A DNA stretch of 34,087 nucleotides from CAZILN01 sp964540005 (lineage in GTDB: Bacteria; Bacteroidota; Bacteroidia; Bacteroidales; SM23-62), in the NCBI GenBank assembly GCA_964540005.1, contig CAZILN010000363.1:1-34087 (forward strand), read 5' to 3'. The translations under genes were made by a program, and so were the position numbers. A model generated the notes under the pieces. It saw only the letters and a list, made by a program, of their open reading frames with translations, did not search any database and had not been told where the DNA came from. Shown here piece after piece: positions 31,543 through 34,087 of this stretch; position 1 is the first letter of the stretch; the number at the start of each line of letters is the position of its first letter.

Positions 31543-34087
31543 TTAGTTTTCGTCCTCCATTCCTTCCTCCGTCCCGGTCTCCTCTTCCTCCTGCTCCGGG
31601 TTATAATGCTTGTCATAAAACAATAAATATTTCGAAGATACCCCGTCATTGACCAGCGTCTGTGAATTAACATTTGAAATAATAAACCGCTGATAAGCTG
31701 TTTCCCCGATTAAATCAAAAATGTTTTGACCCAGATTGATGCTGTCGAGATACAGCCATGCTTCTTCCCTTGCTTCAAATGATTTCACCAGGACAAGATG
31801 ATCTTTCCTGTCAATACGCTCGCTGACAACCTCAAAATCTGTCTCGGAATAATAATCCAGGTTGAAGTTAATGATCTCAAACTTTAACTGGTTAACATCA
31901 ATAACCCCGCTTACGATCAAACCAAAATAGTATACGGAATCGTTTTCAAACTGATATATTTCTTCTGCTTCGATTTTCTGGGTCTCAATTTTTACTACAG
32001 GATTAAATTCCTTAACATGAGCAAGTATGATCTGGGCTCTCCGGCTGACCTCCTCGCCAGGATAAGTTTTAGCCAGGGAATCCAGTGCCAGTGAAAAAGT
32101 CAATATATCAGCAGTAGCCCCGATAGACATTACTTTCAGAAATTCATACCTTGGTATAAGATCACTATCCGGGTACCGTTTCAGGGCTGTGTCGACATCC
32201 ACAATAACTTCACTGTACTTTTCATTCTTATACTTTGTGAATACCATTTTATAATAGCTATTTTCCGCGTTTTCTTTTGCTTCCAGTTCCTTAATGAATT
32301 CAGGATTGGTCATGTACTGAGCAATTTCACTATCTGGAAATTCCCTGATTATGGCTGATTTATAGTACTGTGATTTTGGTGGATCATTTAATTTGCCATA
32401 ATTGGTATAGAGATTATAATAGGACGGAAGACTATTTACATTTCCTGGATAATCAGCTATCAGTTTCTCAAACTGCTCATTTGATGCTTGATAATCCTTT
32501 AATTCATTCATGTAAATCACGCCGGAATTATACAGGGCCGTCATCAACCTTTCATGGGATTTTTCCATCATTGAATCGGTCAGCGGTATATCCTGCAGAT
32601 AATACTCCCTTGTTTTGTTATCCAGTATCTTCCTCTCGGTGATTTCCTGTGCTGTACTGTCATCAGCCAGGGCTTCAAGCTCACCAAAAGACATAGAGGA
32701 TTTGTTTTTGCGGCGCCAGTTATCTTCCAGTTTCCTGGTCCCCCACTTCATCCTGAATTCAGGCTGCCCGAAGCTTTTTGCAGCCTGGTTATAGAAATAC
32801 CACTTCCCGCTCTGGGTCCCTCCTGAAGTGAATCCTCCTCCCTGACGGTTGTTCTGGCTCAGCATCATACGATTGAACTGCTGATCCTGGGCCTCTTGCG
32901 TTTCCATCTCCCCGGCAATCCTTTCTTCTTCCTTAACTCTTGCAATCAGAGTATCAATAATATTTAAGCGCTCGGTTTCATCCATGGCAGCAAGTTGCTG
33001 GACACTATCCTCAAATTGAATAATGACCAGGCTTTCAACCAGTTTTGTAAGGCTTCCTGATTTTATCATTATGTCCGCATAACCCGGATAACTGCTGCTA
33101 AGGTTAGCCGAAGCACTGTCATAATAGGCTGACGCCAGCTGGTATTCCAATCTGTTGTAATAAATATCAGCCAGCTTGAGGCAGGATGTGGTTTTTTGCT
33201 GGACATTGAGTACACTTGACTCGGAAGACATTTTATAATTCCTGATCGCTTCCCCCATGTCCCCTTCTCTCTGATAGATATTTCCCAGCGCGTAATAGAT
33301 CTGATCCCGGTATTCCTTATTTTTTTCATCTTTCAGCATCTTCATCAGTTCTGAGGTAATATCCTTCAGGCTCCCGGAACCTGCCACGTAGACGCTGGCC
33401 CTGTTTACACGAGCGGTAAAACTCATTTCATAGGGGGGATTCATTTTAATTACTTTCTCATAATACTCCGAAGCCTTCTCAGGATTCCCGGTTTCCTGGT
33501 GGAGCTGCCCGAGAATGAAAGCATATCTTACCCTGTATGTTTTTTTGGACGTATATTCAAATGCTATGGTCAGGGGTTCAATGGCATTTGCATATTTTTT
33601 CCGTTTCAAAAAATAATCAGCCTGGGTAGCATACATGTCAGCCCTGATTTTTTTAGGGATATCCTCATTGACAGTCAGGAGGTTCAGGAGGCTTTCAGCT
33701 TCTATGAATTCCCCGGTCTCGTTATATAAACGTGCGAGCCATATCAGGGTTTCGAAAGCAACATCTCCATCCGGATATTCAGTGAGTATGAATTTAAAAG
33801 TCTCCTCGGCCAGGGAAAAATCGTGCCGGTAAAGGTATGCCTTACCCATCAGAAGGTAATTGGCCGGCACATGTTTGTTATATTCCTTTTTGGCATAAAA
33901 TTTTTTCTGTTTAGGAGATTGGGGGCCATTTTTAAATTCTGGTTTTACCGTGATAGAATGAAGTGTTATAACCTTGGTTGCCTTTTTAATGCTCCTGTCC
34001 ATATCCGGGCCAACATTCTGGGCAACTGTCTCATCGCCATAGGTAAAGATTGGAAGGATGCGGGTATAATCATCATGGAATGATTCT
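31543..34087 (-). CDS. TPR-repeat PorW/SprE-like type IX secretion protein (5' end beyond window)
   Basis: At least 847 residues, cut at the N-terminus by the right edge. An in-frame ATG at 34002 (MDRSIKKATK) is not the start, because the frame runs on to 34087 as ESFHDDYTRILPIFTYGDE, a segment typical of the family. TPR helix pairs fill the N-terminal half (YLLMGKAYLYRHDFSLAEETFKFIL, IYYALGNIYQREGDMGEAIRNY). Then come a Gln-rich charged section (EMETQEAQDQQFNRMML), the conserved GKWYFYNQAAKSFGQ, more TPR-like repeats (YNSGVIYMNELKDYQASNEQFEKLI), a C-terminal alpha-beta region and an acidic tail (EEEETGTEEGMEDEN). This is the layout of the outer-membrane lipoprotein SprE (Flavobacterium gliding/T9SS) and PorW (P. 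gingivalis), reported to link the PorKN ring to the Sov translocon. The lipobox would lie beyond the edge. The neighbouring porX supports the call. Confidence 0.8.
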   Translation of the reverse strand, partial: ESFHDDYTRILPIFTYGDETVAQNVGPDMDRSIKKATKVITLHSITVKPEFKNGPQSPKQKKFYAKKEYNKHVPANYLLMGKAYLYRHDFSLAEETFKFILTEYPDGDVAFETLIWLARLYNETGEFIEAESLLNLLTVNEDIPKKIRADMYATQADYFLKRKKYANAIEPLTIAFEYTSKKTYRVRYAFILGQLHQETGNPEKASEYYEKVIKMNPPYEMSFTARVNRASVYVAGSGSLKDITSELMKMLKDEKNKEYRDQIYYALGNIYQREGDMGEAIRNYKMSSESSVLNVQQKTTSCLKLADIYYNRLEYQLASAYYDSASANLSSSYPGYADIMIKSGSLTKLVESLVIIQFEDSVQQLAAMDETERLNIIDTLIARVKEEERIAGEMETQEAQDQQFNRMMLSQNNRQGGGFTSGGTQSGKWYFYNQAAKSFGQPEFRMKWGTRKLEDNWRRKNKSSMSFGELEALADDSTAQEITERKILDNKTREYYLQDIPLTDSMMEKSHERLMTALYNSGVIYMNELKDYQASNEQFEKLIADYPGNVNSLPSYYNLYTNYGKLNDPPKSQYYKSAIIREFPDSEIAQYMTNPEFIKELEAKENAENSYYKMVFTKYKNEKYSEVIVDVDTALKRYPDSDLIPRYEFLKVMSIGATADILTFSLALDSLAKTYPGEEVSRRAQIILAHVKEFNPVVKIETQKIEAEEIYQFENDSVYYFGLIVSGVIDVNQLKFEIINFNLDYYSETDFEVVSERIDRKDHLVLVKSFEAREEAWLYLDSINLGQNIFDLIGETAYQRFIISNVNSQTLVNDGVSSKYLLFYDKHYNPEQEEEETGTEEGMEDEN

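Noticed and set aside
31527..31673. N-terminal extension of PorX upstream of 31526
   Set aside because: The extra 49 codons are Arg/Lys-rich without family likeness and overlap the PorW-like coding sequence. The receiver domain begins exactly at the ATG at 31526.
34000..34002. ATG at 34002 as the start of the PorW-like gene
   Set aside because: The frame stays open to the window edge and encodes a segment typical of the family, so the gene is truncated by the window.

Overview
The window looks like chromosomal DNA from a Bacteroidota (Bacteroidetes) bacterium, most likely of the Bacteroidales/Marinilabiliales type. The evidence is a PorX response regulator next to a PorW/SprE-like lipoprotein (both Bacteroidota type IX secretion proteins), a secreted GH5 glycosidase with a C-terminal type IX sorting domain, many lipoproteins, Kdo transferase (Gram-negative LPS), promoters resembling the TTTG/TAnnTTTG pattern, and almost no Shine-Dalgarno sequences. 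No tRNA, rRNA, CRISPR array, phage or transposase gene was recognised.

Layout. 1-1855 (minus): a Tat-exported DUF362 protein and a Tat-exported DegT/StrS-type aminotransferase, the latter cut by the left edge. 1960-5983 (minus): an operon of a small YjbR-family protein, a lipoprotein sugar 2-epimerase and a type IX-secreted GH5 enzyme, probably acting on an external beta-glucan or beta-mannan. 6146-6589 (plus): an AT-rich membrane methyltransferase gene broken by an in-frame stop. 6603-8778 (minus): alpha/beta hydrolase, BtrH-like protein and cupin. 8854-15620: a mixed stretch with an MBL-fold protein, membrane and secreted proteins of unknown function, a sulfatase lipoprotein, an esterase and a GYD-domain protein. 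15680-15819 is a palindrome-rich, AT-rich spacer reaching into the end of gltX.

15809-29463 is mostly housekeeping: gltX, waaA, B12-dependent ribonucleotide reductase nrdJ, the threonine-to-glycine pair (SDR-type threonine dehydrogenase plus kbl), a very large uncharacterised outer-membrane barrel protein, a small lipoprotein and alanine dehydrogenase. 28240-34087 (minus) reads as one transcription unit, PorW/SprE-like -> PorX -> TsaE -> Ald, with gaps of 16, 12 and 74 bp. The PorW-like gene runs off the right edge.

The genes connect in two ways. The type IX components at the right end would serve the GH5 cargo at the left end. The threonine pair and Ald belong to amino-acid catabolism. I do not see a clearly new defence or mobile system. 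The best candidates for something undescribed are the Tat-exported aminotransferase/DUF362 pair, the hydrolase/BtrH-like/cupin operon, the 1154-residue outer-membrane protein, the hexapeptide-repeat stalk in the GH5 protein and the palindromic element beside gltX. All functional calls rest on motif recognition by eye.
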